From: an uncultured Acetatifactor sp.
GTDB taxonomy: Bacteria > Bacillota > Clostridia > Lachnospirales > Lachnospiraceae
Direction: 5' to 3'
Assembly (NCBI GenBank): GCA_910577665.1
Contig: CAJTOJ010000020.1
Span: 1-64,000 of the forward strand
DNA length: 64,000 nucleotides
The position numbers and the translations under genes are program-made. Positions within the stretch are counted from its first letter, which is position 1; every line of letters begins with the position of its first letter. A model generated the notes under the pieces. The model searched no databases, had not been told where the DNA came from, and saw only the letters and a list, made by a program, of their open reading frames with translations. Below are positions 53,264 through 62,303 of the stretch, in pieces.

Positions 53264-54940
53264 ATGGTGACGGGACTTTTACACCAAGGCAAGAGGCTAT
53301 GGGTACAGATGTGGAATATAAATAACAAATTCAAAAGTGCCATGAGCACCTTACGCAAAAAAACATCCAAAATAATGCTGCTGGCTGTGGCGGGCCTTCT
53401 CGTCACAGCCATAAGTACCGGCTCCGTTCTGTATTTGCTCTGGCAGGACGGAGCTTTTCTGCCAGGCTGGATCACCTGGCAGGAGCGCAATACCTTTGAT
53501 GCATCCGGCGCTTATGAGATGACCCTGGATAGACGGACCGTGGAGATCCGCTACCAGGATTCCCTGATCTGGACCTCCCCCAAAAAGGTGAAGATCCAGG
53601 ATGCCCTGTGCTGCGACATAGACAACGATGGAGCGGACGAGCTGGTGCTGCTGTGCTGGAAAATAGGCCGTTACGGGAAATACAGGCCTTTCTGGGTAAA
53701 GGAAGATGAAGAAACCTGGTCCCAGCATCTTTTTGTGTACGAATTCACCGGGGATACGATCCGCGCCAAATGGATGTCTTCCTATATGGGGATAGATGTG
53801 ACAGACATAGACGCCGGACTGACAGCAGACAGGCCAATGACTGCCAAAACGGCAACGAACCAGCAAGCAGCTACCGGGACAGCAACGAACCCACCAGAGA
53901 CTACCCAGACTACAGCAGACAGGCCGGACTCCGACCAGCCAGGCAGACAGTCCACCCCCAGATCCCGCCTGCTGCTTACAGACCTCCAGGGAAAAGTGAG
54001 CTACTGGTACTGGGATTCCTGGGGCTTTGCAAAAGAAGAGACCGAGGTCTCCTTCGTTGTCTTCGGGGATAACTTGATCCACGAACCGATCTACCGCTAT
54101 GGATTGCAAAGCGACCCGACATTCGGCTTTCTGTACAAAAATATACGGGGAGTCCTGTCAGAAGCAGATGTAGCCGTGATCAACCAGGAGACGCCGCTGG
54201 TGGACAATCCCGCCCTCTACGGGGATTATCCCAGGTTCGGCACCCCCGCCGGGGTGGGCTACGCCATTGCCAATGCAGGCTTCGATATCGTAACCTGTGC
54301 TACGAACCACGCCCTGGACCGGGGAATGGATGGCATAAATTTTACCAGGGAACTTTTCACTTCCCAGAATATGCTCTGCCTGGGAATCCAGTCTGAGGAA
54401 GAGACGGACTATGCCCCCTATGAGCTGCTTATGAAAAATAATATCCGCTTTGCCCTGCTCAACTATACCTATGGCACCAACGGGATACGGCTCCCGCCCC
54501 AGTCACCCTATGCGGTGCATCTGCTGGAGGAGGAAACACAGATCCGGGCGGACATCGCCCAGGCTAAAGAAGCTTCCGATTTCGTGATCGTATTCGCCCA
54601 CTGGGGTACAGAGTATGAGGAGGCTCCGGATGACTTCCAGACAAAATGGACACAGATCTTCCTGGACGCGGGAGTGAATGTGGTGGTGGGCGCCCATCCT
54701 CACGCGCTGCAGCCCTTCGAGGTTCTGGAGGCTGAAAATGGTCACCAGATGCTGGTCTACTATTCCATCGGCAATTATATCAGCGCCCAAAAGGAGTCTT
54801 CCTGCACAAAAGGCGGCATGGCATACTTTACTGTCTCCCTCACCCAGGATGGGTTCCAGGTGACGGAGTACGGCCTGGAACCTCTTGTGATTACCCGGGA
54901 AGAAGACGGACGGTACACGGTGGATTTTGCGCCGCGCTGA
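53264..54940 (+). CDS. CapA-family metallophosphatase, membrane-anchored
   Basis: The 558 residues have an N-terminal span (IMLLAVAGLLVTAISTGSVLYLLW), a beta-rich region with DIDNDGADELVLLCW (an FG-GAP-like calcium loop), a Thr/Gln/Asp linker (about 190-225) and a CapA/poly-gamma-glutamate-type phosphatase domain: FVVFGDNLIHE, AVINQETPLVDN, CATNHALDRG, IVFAHWGTEYEE, VVVGAHPHALQPFEV and YYSIGNYI. The Asp, Asn-His and His-x-His metal ligands are all present. The domain would face outside. GGAAG precedes the start at 53264; Met 53342 is an alternative without a ribosome site. Confidence 0.85.
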   Translation: MVTGLLHQGKRLWVQMWNINNKFKSAMSTLRKKTSKIMLLAVAGLLVTAISTGSVLYLLWQDGAFLPGWITWQERNTFDASGAYEMTLDRRTVEIRYQDSLIWTSPKKVKIQDALCCDIDNDGADELVLLCWKIGRYGKYRPFWVKEDEETWSQHLFVYEFTGDTIRAKWMSSYMGIDVTDIDAGLTADRPMTAKTATNQQAATGTATNPPETTQTTADRPDSDQPGRQSTPRSRLLLTDLQGKVSYWYWDSWGFAKEETEVSFVVFGDNLIHEPIYRYGLQSDPTFGFLYKNIRGVLSEADVAVINQETPLVDNPALYGDYPRFGTPAGVGYAIANAGFDIVTCATNHALDRGMDGINFTRELFTSQNMLCLGIQSEEETDYAPYELLMKNNIRFALLNYTYGTNGIRLPPQSPYAVHLLEEETQIRADIAQAKEASDFVIVFAHWGTEYEEAPDDFQTKWTQIFLDAGVNVVVGAHPHALQPFEVLEAENGHQMLVYYSIGNYISAQKESSCTKGGMAYFTVSLTQDGFQVTEYGLEPLVITREEDGRYTVDFAPR

Positions 54941-54967
54941 ACCGCCTTCTGGATTCTGTGTGTTCCC

Positions 54968-56320
54968 TTACTCCTGTCTGTGGTCTGTGGCGCCATCGGC
55001 AACGGGCGCCCAGGCCTGCTCACAGATCCTGCCCAGTTCCCCAATTGCATACAATGGCAGATTTACCAGCCCCTCCTCCCTGCGGTAATCTGCCATGGAT
55101 GTGCGCACAGACAACTGGGGATGATATTTCTCCCTGTATACCCGCAGACTCTTTGCCTTTAGATTTAACTGGGCCTTCACTTCCACAGGAATCACCATCT
55201 CCCCATTGTCCACCAGGAAATCAATCTCACAGGAATTTCTGTCATTGGTATAATAGTAAGTTCGTAAGGACGGATCTGCCACAAGCTGCTGTAGCACATA
55301 CTGTTCTGTCAAAGCTCCCTTGAACTTTGTGAACACGTCATTCCCGTCCAGCAGAGTGCGCTGTCCCAGTCCAACCATACATCCCAGCAGTCCCACATCC
55401 GCCAGGAATAACTTAAATGCCTTCAGATCTTCATACGCCTTCAGCGGAATTCCCGGACTGGTGACACGGCTGACCTTGTGGATCAGCCCACAGTCTGCCA
55501 GCCAGAGAATCGCTGTCTCAAACTCCTTCGCCCGACCACCTTCCCTCACCAGACCATAAACAAACTTCCGGTTCTCCCTGGCAAGCTGGGATGGAATGCT
55601 GTTCCAGAGCAAACGGATCCTGGGTACTATTTCCACTGGCGCATGTTTGGAAAAATCCTGCTCGTATGCAGCCAGGATGCGCCCCTGCACTTCCCGGACC
55701 TCATTGAAATCTTGATTCTCCACAAAACGGGCCACCGCTTCCGGCATACCACCCACAAAGTAGTAGTATTTTAAGGCATCCACATAGGTCTGCCGAAACA
55801 TTGTTATCATGGATACATCCTGTCCGGACAACAGTTCTACAAAGCGTTCCTGGCCAAGCGCCATCAGAAATTCCCGGAAGGAAAGGGGATAAAGCTTTAG
55901 GAAATCCACTTTCCCCACCGGAAAAGAAGTCCCTCCGTGCAGGGCGATCCCCAGAAGAGAACCCGCACAGATAATATGATACTGGGGTGCAAGCTCTTGG
56001 AAATATTTCAAGCTGGAAAGCGCTCTGGGAACCTCCTGTACCTCATCAAACAGAATCAATGTGTGCTCTGGGTCAATCTTCCTTCCTGCATATATCTCCA
56101 GCCCCAGCATAATCCGCTCTATCTGTAGATCCGAAGCGAACAGCTCCGCCATCCTGCTATTGGCATCAAAATTGATATATACCGTGTCCCGGTAAGCCTG
56201 CCTGCCAAACTCCTTCATGAGCCAGGTCTTCCCCACCTGCCTGGCCCCCTCGATAATCAAGGGTTTTCTATATTTCCCATCCTTCCATCTGTAAAGAGCT
56301 TCTAATGCCACACGATACAT
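54968..56320 (-). CDS. AAA ATPase with DUF4143 domain
   Basis: The 450 residues have Walker A IIEGARQVGKTWLMKEF, Walker B HTLILFDEVQEVPRAL, sensor IICAGSLLGIALHGG, and from about residue 205 a DUF4143 region ending in a PD-(D/E)xK-like core: NSCEIDFLVDNGEMVIPVEVKAQLNLKAKSLR. Such proteins are abundant in gut anaerobes; their cellular role is unclear, though a nuclease-like end suggests DNA interaction. AGGAAAGGAGG nine bases before ATG 56320 sets the start, and a consensus promoter precedes it. Confidence 0.9.
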   Translation of the reverse strand: MYRVALEALYRWKDGKYRKPLIIEGARQVGKTWLMKEFGRQAYRDTVYINFDANSRMAELFASDLQIERIMLGLEIYAGRKIDPEHTLILFDEVQEVPRALSSLKYFQELAPQYHIICAGSLLGIALHGGTSFPVGKVDFLKLYPLSFREFLMALGQERFVELLSGQDVSMITMFRQTYVDALKYYYFVGGMPEAVARFVENQDFNEVREVQGRILAAYEQDFSKHAPVEIVPRIRLLWNSIPSQLARENRKFVYGLVREGGRAKEFETAILWLADCGLIHKVSRVTSPGIPLKAYEDLKAFKLFLADVGLLGCMVGLGQRTLLDGNDVFTKFKGALTEQYVLQQLVADPSLRTYYYTNDRNSCEIDFLVDNGEMVIPVEVKAQLNLKAKSLRVYREKYHPQLSVRTSMADYRREEGLVNLPLYAIGELGRICEQAWAPVADGATDHRQE

Positions 56321-56374
56321 GCCTGTGCCTCCTTTCCTATGAAGAAAAAACGCAATGAGGTATCTGCATGTGAC

Positions 56375-56403
56375 ATTATAGCATGCATCCACACTTTTTA
56401 CAA
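56375..56403 (-). promoter_or_regulatory. promoter of the DUF4143 ATPase gene
   Basis: TTGTAA (56403-56398), 17 bp, TATAAT (56380-56375), 55 bp before the start codon. Confidence 0.85.
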
Positions 56404-56451
56404 GGAAATATGCTTAGCAACGGACATTTTTTACAATGTAAAATGTGAATC

Positions 56452-58788
56452 TCATCGCTCCACATCTACCTGGATCAGACGGGCGTTCAGGCTCTCCGCG
56501 AAGCCTTCCGGCATGGTGCTGCCTGCCAGTTCAAACAGGGACTGTGGCGTCATGGATTTCATCATGTCCCACATGCCGCTGCCTGGAGCCAGTTCAAAGC
56601 CGGATGCCAGCTTCACGGCTTCGGAAACGATCTCCAGAGCCCTGGGGGATCTGGCAATCTCTTCCATCCTGTAACGGATATTGTATTTTCCCTCGGGGAA
56701 TTCCATGGGTGCCTTCAAGTCCAGGTCGCCAGAGAGTCTGAACCAGTTGGCCACCCCTTCCGCCCTTTCCTTCACCTGTGGCAGCACGTAGATCTCCGGC
56801 TCCTTGTCCACTTTCTCCAGGGTCATACTGTCCTTGCAGGTTTCCGGCCAGACAGAGGCGGATCCCGTCCTGGCCACCGCCAGAATCTGATTGAACTCGT
56901 CTTCCAGCGCCACCCGGAATACAAACACTTTATCCCCGTTTTGCACCCCCGCCAGCTTCCCGTTCACATACAGGGACACCACTTTCTGGTTAGAGTAGAC
57001 CCGGATATCCGTATATTCCCCCGCCCGTTTTGCATAACGTCTGCCGCAGAGGTGTACCATAGGCTCCCTGTTCCAGTACGCTTTGTAGATATAATAGCTG
57101 TCCTTCTTCACCAGCCGGTCCATGGTCACAAGTCCCTTGTTGTTCCTGCCCGATACACCGCCCTCATCCCTGGCAGCGCAGCCGAAATCAAACATATTCC
57201 ATACATGGCTGGACCACAGCCAGGGACGCTCTTCCAAGACCTTTGCCATATGCTCATGATAGAGCGCCTGGTACTCCTCGCTGTAATCCTTGCAGGCCGG
57301 ATCCGGGCTGTGGTAAGTGAGGATTCCCTCACATCCATATTCGGAAAGCCCGAGGCAGATCCCGGGATGCATCTCATGGAACCTGTCCAGCCAGGGTCCG
57401 TTATCCTCCATCTTCCCGCCATACCAGCCGAAGTAGTGGTTATAGCTCTCCACATCGGTGATCCCATGGAGAGGACTGTCCAGGGGCGTCATGGTCACAT
57501 GGGCGATGGTGGTCAGTCTCGTGGGATCCAGCTTTTTGCACAGCGCGTTCAATTCCCTGTGATTCTCCACAAGCAGCTCAGAGATTCCGCCGATTAAGAT
57601 CTCGTTGGAGATCCCCCAGAAGCAGATGCATGGATGGTTATAGTTCTGTATCACCAGCTCCTGTAGCTGGGTGATACAGTTCTCATGGGCCGCCGGATCC
57701 GGGTTCATGACACTGATAAAGGGAATCTCAGCCCACACTACAAATCCCAGCTCATCGCAGGCATCGTAAAAGTCCTGGGAATGCTGGTAATGGGCCAGAC
57801 GGACGGTATTGGCCCCAAGCTCCTTGATGATCCTGGCATCCCGGTAGTGATCCTCTCTGCTCAGCGCATTGCCCTGGTACAACAGATCCTGGTGACGGCT
57901 GACCCCCCGCAGGGGCATAGGTATCCCGTTTAGAAGAAAACCCTTGTCAGGGTCGCAGGCAAAGCTCCTGACGCCGGTCCGGACAGCCACCTGGTCATAC
58001 GCCTCATTGCGCCTGAGCAAGGTGGCTGTCACAGTGTACAGATACGGGTGTTCACAGTCCCACAGGGTCACATCCGGCACAAATACCACAATCTTCGGAT
58101 CCGTGGCCGGACGCACCGCACCTGCCACTTCCCGGCCTGCCGCATCGCGGATGTCATACTGCACGGTGAAATTTTCATCCGCACCTTTTACCCAGGCTTC
58201 CAGGGTAAATTCCGCGCCGCCTGCTTCCAAATCTCTTCCACAGGCCTCTGCCTTAGACCCCCAGGGCGCCGCCGTCACCTTCAGCCCGCAGCCGCCCCAG
58301 TATTCCAGGTCAAAATGAACCGCAGGGACACTGATCAGATTCACCCCACGGTACAGTCCGCCATAAAAAGTGAAATCCGCCGACTGCGGATATACATTAC
58401 TCCGGTTCTCATTGCTACAGGCAATGACCAGCAGATTCTCCCCTGCACCTGGCTGCAGGCAGGCATCCGTGATATCAGTCCGGAACATGGAATATCCACC
58501 CTCATGGCGACTTACTTCCTGCCCATTCACATATACCACCGCCTGCTGTCCTGCCGCCGGAATCTCCAGGAAGATACGCCCTCCCGCCAAAGGCTGGACA
58601 GGTGTCTCAAAGGCTCTCGCATACCAGCACTGTCCCCGGTAATAGCTTCCGTTCCCATCGTGACCGTCCACTGCATTCCAGGTGTGTGGCAGTCTCACAT
58701 TCTCCCATTCCACAGGATATTCTGATGGCAGTCCCACATCCTGTCTATTGAATTTCCAGCCGCTGTTCAGGCAGATGATATCTCTCAT
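56452..58788 (-). CDS. GH2 glycosidase (beta-galactosidase/beta-glucuronidase family)
   Basis: The 778 residues begin MRDIICLNSGWKFNRQDVG. Three beta domains with VRLPHTWNAVDGHDGNGSYY lead to the TIM barrel: GVSRHQDLLYQGNAL, AHYQHSQDFYDACDELGFVVWAEIP. The acid/base Glu is in ICFWGISNEILIG and the nucleophile Glu in CLGLSEYGCEGI. SHVWNMFDFGCAARDEGG closes the barrel. A C-terminal extension of about 200 residues follows, including a further beta domain and helical tail. No signal peptide. The start at 58788 has GGAGG 12 bases upstream. Substrate cannot be decided between galactosides and glucuronides. Confidence 0.9.
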   Translation of the reverse strand: MRDIICLNSGWKFNRQDVGLPSEYPVEWENVRLPHTWNAVDGHDGNGSYYRGQCWYARAFETPVQPLAGGRIFLEIPAAGQQAVVYVNGQEVSRHEGGYSMFRTDITDACLQPGAGENLLVIACSNENRSNVYPQSADFTFYGGLYRGVNLISVPAVHFDLEYWGGCGLKVTAAPWGSKAEACGRDLEAGGAEFTLEAWVKGADENFTVQYDIRDAAGREVAGAVRPATDPKIVVFVPDVTLWDCEHPYLYTVTATLLRRNEAYDQVAVRTGVRSFACDPDKGFLLNGIPMPLRGVSRHQDLLYQGNALSREDHYRDARIIKELGANTVRLAHYQHSQDFYDACDELGFVVWAEIPFISVMNPDPAAHENCITQLQELVIQNYNHPCICFWGISNEILIGGISELLVENHRELNALCKKLDPTRLTTIAHVTMTPLDSPLHGITDVESYNHYFGWYGGKMEDNGPWLDRFHEMHPGICLGLSEYGCEGILTYHSPDPACKDYSEEYQALYHEHMAKVLEERPWLWSSHVWNMFDFGCAARDEGGVSGRNNKGLVTMDRLVKKDSYYIYKAYWNREPMVHLCGRRYAKRAGEYTDIRVYSNQKVVSLYVNGKLAGVQNGDKVFVFRVALEDEFNQILAVARTGSASVWPETCKDSMTLEKVDKEPEIYVLPQVKERAEGVANWFRLSGDLDLKAPMEFPEGKYNIRYRMEEIARSPRALEIVSEAVKLASGFELAPGSGMWDMMKSMTPQSLFELAGSTMPEGFAESLNARLIQVDVER

Positions 58789-59221
58789 AAATTTGCGATG
58801 CCTCCTTTTTCCTCTTTTCCAGGCAGATCCCTTTTCCACCGATATCCAATTCCAGACAGATGACTTTCATCTGATATATTAGTATGCGCCCTATGGCTCA
58901 TTCTCATACACACCCTGCTGCCAGTGGTCTGCCACTGGCGTTATACCTGCCAGCTGATTCCGTATATAAACCTGCCAACTGATTTCTTTCCAGCGGAACC
59001 TTTCCTGGCCGCTTGTCCAGTTACTTTTCACGGCTTTGCCGCTCAAAGCAACATGATGCACACGTGAATCCTTGTCCAAACTGTAGCAGAACTTTTTAAA
59101 ACAACCTCATTGCATGAATGCATTCCATCCTTTACAATAAGTCAAAAGGCGCCAGGACAGGCTTAGCCAAAACCCCGGATACGCCTACAGGGCGTACCAA
59201 ATCGCACAAGGAGGTACCCAT

Positions 59222-59423
59222 ATGGCGGAACCAGAATGTATTTCGCTCCGCCGCTGTACTACGATATGATAATGAAGCAAATTCCTAATGGAAAAATAAC
59301 CACCATAGGCAAAATCCGCGAATACTTGTAGAAGATTATGAAGCGGTCCTCTTTGATCTGAACCAGATTATTGAGCCGACCCAGGTTATTGAACCAGCCC
59401 GGGATAACAGCGGCAGGGCTTAG
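59222..59423 (+). pseudogene. MGMT-family (alkyltransferase-like) gene remnant
   Basis: AAGGAGG precedes ATG 59222, but after a few codons the family sequence continues in another frame: FAPPLYYDMIMKQIPNGKIT, then TIGKIREYL and TAG at 59329. The C-terminal end, VEDYEAVLFDLNQIIEP, follows immediately in the third frame (59328-59423). These are the two ends of the short MGMT-like proteins of Lachnospiraceae; the middle 80 or so codons, including any catalytic part, are deleted. A small TACGCC/GGCGTA hairpin lies just upstream. Confidence 0.7.
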
Positions 59424-59442
59424 ATCTTTTGCGAAAATGACA

Positions 59443-60795
59443 TTACGAGTTTTCCCTGGTCAGCTTCCTGGCCCAGTGTCCGAAATTACATTTGAGAAAC
59501 GCAGGGACACATTTAAAAATCTGATCCAGGTTCAGACACCAGATCACCACAACAGGAGAGGCCTTCACCACAAAAGCCATGACATAGGAAAGTGGCAGCA
59601 CAATACACCAGATGCTGATGAAATCCAGGATCATCACATACCGTGTATCCCCGCCTCCCCGGACAATCCCCAGGTTCGTTGGCATCTGATAGGACATTCC
59701 GATGATGATGACACAGAGGATCAGCAAAAAGGTATCGGCCAGATACATGGTCTCCGGTTCTAGCTTATAGAGAGACAGGATCGGCGTCCGGATCAGGAAT
59801 AAAGTAGCGCTGGAAACCACTCCGATTGCCAGGAACAAGACCTGCATGGTGCGGGCATACTGTCTGACCGTCTCCTGGTTTCCCTCCCCCACCGCCTTTC
59901 CAATCAAGACAGCCGCAGTAGAACTGGCCCCCACCGCCATGGACTTCACCAGCAGGAACATGGTGGAGGCAACGCTGTTGGCTGCAATGGCGCTGGCCGA
60001 CATATGCCCCAGAATGGCATTCTGTACAGCATTGTTCATGCCCCACAGGATACTTCCCATCAAGACAGGCAGCAGCACTTTGAAATAGTCCCTGCGCAGC
60101 CCCACATCCGTATGGAAGTAGTCTGCAAACCGCAGACCAAGATGCCTCTCCTTCCTGGCAATATAGAAAAGCAGTAGCAGCAGCTCTGACACCCTGGCCA
60201 CCAGAGTACCGATGGCAGCCCCTTGCACTCCAAGCTGCGGGGCGCCAAAATGTCCATAAATCAACGTGTAATTGATACAGCAGTTGACAGCCAGCGACCA
60301 CACAGAAAGTCCCAGCGCAATGCGCACCGTTCCCGTGCTACGCAGAGTTGCCAGCAGAATCTGAGTCACCGCAAAAAACAGATAGGTACACCGGACCACA
60401 GCCAGATAGGAAACACCCTGGGCGATAATCTCCTGGTCCGGGGTAAAAGCCGCCACCAGCGCATCGGGCCATATGCTGACAGCCAGAAATAGGCCTATTG
60501 CAATCACCAGGGCAAAGTGCAGCGCTATGGAAGAGATCTTTTTGACCGGTCCCTTCTCTCCCCGCCCGAAATATTGGGAACCCAGGATCACCACTGCATC
60601 CCCAATCCCGATCAGGATCTGCTGGTACACAAACTGAATCTGGTTGACAGCCGCAACCCCGGCCAGGGCGGGTTCACTGTACGCCCCCAGCATAATATTG
60701 TCCGCAAGATTGACGCTCAAGGTCACTACATTCTGTAGGATCAATACCACCACCATGGAGAAAAAGGAGCCGTAAAACTTCTTATCTTTAATCAT
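59443..60795 (-). CDS. MATE family efflux transporter
   Basis: The 450 residues form twelve spans in two related halves. The N-terminal half has NVVTLSVNLADNIMLGAYSE and AVNQIQFVYQQILIGIGDAV, the second half MGSILWGMNNAVQNAILGHM and ASSTAAVLIGKAVGEGNQET. This is the usual MATE architecture, exchanging Na+ or H+ for drugs or metabolites. No regulator is adjacent. It starts 23 bp after the truncated end of the AAA/DUF1703 gene, so a deletion may have brought them together. Confidence 0.93.
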   Translation of the reverse strand: MIKDKKFYGSFFSMVVVLILQNVVTLSVNLADNIMLGAYSEPALAGVAAVNQIQFVYQQILIGIGDAVVILGSQYFGRGEKGPVKKISSIALHFALVIAIGLFLAVSIWPDALVAAFTPDQEIIAQGVSYLAVVRCTYLFFAVTQILLATLRSTGTVRIALGLSVWSLAVNCCINYTLIYGHFGAPQLGVQGAAIGTLVARVSELLLLLFYIARKERHLGLRFADYFHTDVGLRRDYFKVLLPVLMGSILWGMNNAVQNAILGHMSASAIAANSVASTMFLLVKSMAVGASSTAAVLIGKAVGEGNQETVRQYARTMQVLFLAIGVVSSATLFLIRTPILSLYKLEPETMYLADTFLLILCVIIIGMSYQMPTNLGIVRGGGDTRYVMILDFISIWCIVLPLSYVMAFVVKASPVVVIWCLNLDQIFKCVPAFLKCNFGHWARKLTRENS

Positions 60796-60817
60796 AATCC
60801 CTATCCTTTGAGATATT

Positions 60818-62062
60818 TTATCCGCGTTTTGTGCGATATCCTCCGAACCAACCCTTAATCATCTGCCGGAACATAAGTTGCACTTCCATATTAGTCAGTC
60901 TCAAATCGCATTCCGTACCCCCACTCTCCCGGTTGAATATCGCATGTTCCGCCTTCAGATAGCCGCTGGCAAGCAACAGACTCCAGACAGCGCCGTCATC
61001 CTGGTCCAGCAGATCGAATACAACCTGCTCATCAACCGTGACGTGGAAAGATTCTCCCTGAAGGAGTTTTTCCATCGTCATCTTCAGTTCCCGGCTCCCC
61101 TCCCGGATCAGCTTCCCTGCCAAATGATTGGAACTGGTATTGATCCAGTAAGTGCCTACTTTCCCCGCATCCAGGTAGTTGATAATGGACCATGGATTGT
61201 AGATATCCCTATGACATCCAAAAGTGAAACCATCATACCAGCACCGCACTTCCTCCCTGCGGTCAGACAGCCCAAACTCATCCAGCGCAGCAAATACTTC
61301 CTCTTCTGTAAATCCAAAACAATCTCCATACTCCTGCGATGTGGTGGTGACTACCTTCAAATTGTTCAGATCTGAAAACATGGATTCCCTGCTCACCCGC
61401 GTAATCCCTGTCATGATTGCCCGCTCCAGACAAGGATTCGTCTTGAAGGTGGCGTTAAAAAGGCTTCTGGTGAACATCGCCATCTCCTCCCAGTACCCGT
61501 TCACATAAACCTCCTGCATGGGCGTATCATATTCGTCCAGAAGGATAATCACCTTTTTCCCATAGTACCGGGACAGATAGAGCGAAAGCTGATTCAGGGC
61601 AAGCGTTGCTTCCACATCGTCCATATCGATATTTTTCCTGCAAAAGGTTTCTTTCTCCTGTTCAGTGAGACACTCCCCCTCCAAAAGGAAATGGTATCTG
61701 TCGAATTCTTCTGCAAGGAACTAGCAGATCTTCCTTCTGGCCATGACAAAGTCCGTCTCTTTTACCCCGGCAAAACTGATCATAATCACAGGGTACATGC
61801 CCTGTAATTTCCTGTATTTCTCCTCCTCCCAGATGTCCAGCCCTTCAAACAGATCTCCCCTGCCCTCATATGCCGTAGAAAAAAATTTTTCCACCATACT
61901 CATAGTAAGGGTCTTTCCGAAAAGTCTCGGCTGGGTAATCAGGGTCACTTCATCATTCCTTTCCCACCACTGCTTAATAAACCGGGTTTTGTCCACATAA
62001 AAAATATTGTTTTCCCTCAATTTTGCAAAATCCTGGTGTCCAATCCCCAGTATTCTTCCCAT
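60818..62062 (-). pseudogene. AAA-ATPase/DUF1703-type gene with in-frame amber codon
   Basis: Two frames, 61723-62062 and 60818-61684, lie in the same reading frame and are separated by one TAG at 61723-61721. Sequence before it (RILGIGHQDFAKLRENNIFY, LITQPRLFGKTLTMSM) and after it (FLAEEFDRYHFLLEGECLTE, VIILLDEYDTPMQEVYVNGYW, IMTGITRVSRESMFSDLNNL) is one continuous AAA-like protein. The codon was most likely CAG. GAGGT before ATG 62062 sets the start. At the 3' end, MFRQMIKGWF should lead into the DUF1703 nuclease-like domain but runs to a stop after eight foreign residues, so that domain is missing too. Confidence 0.85.
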
Positions 62063-62303
62063 ATTGATACCTCTTCCCGCCAAACGGTCTGCTGCCTATA
62101 ACCTCTGCCTGGTTTCAGATCTCCCCCATCACAGACTCCTTGTTTCCACACATAGGCAACTGTGGCAGGAAAGATACCCTCCTCCCTGCCAGGCCTGATT
62201 TTACTCCGTGTATGTCTGGCTCCCCGCCCAGGCAGGAAGCCCGAAATTACAAGAAAGCCATATGTTTTGTAGAATGATCCAAATCTAGTTTACGTCCAGA
62301 TTA

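Noticed and set aside
58891..59079. 62-codon minus-strand ORF upstream of the GH2 gene
   Set aside because: No ribosome site and no similarity recognised; the 58840-59220 gap otherwise shows nothing but a small hairpin.
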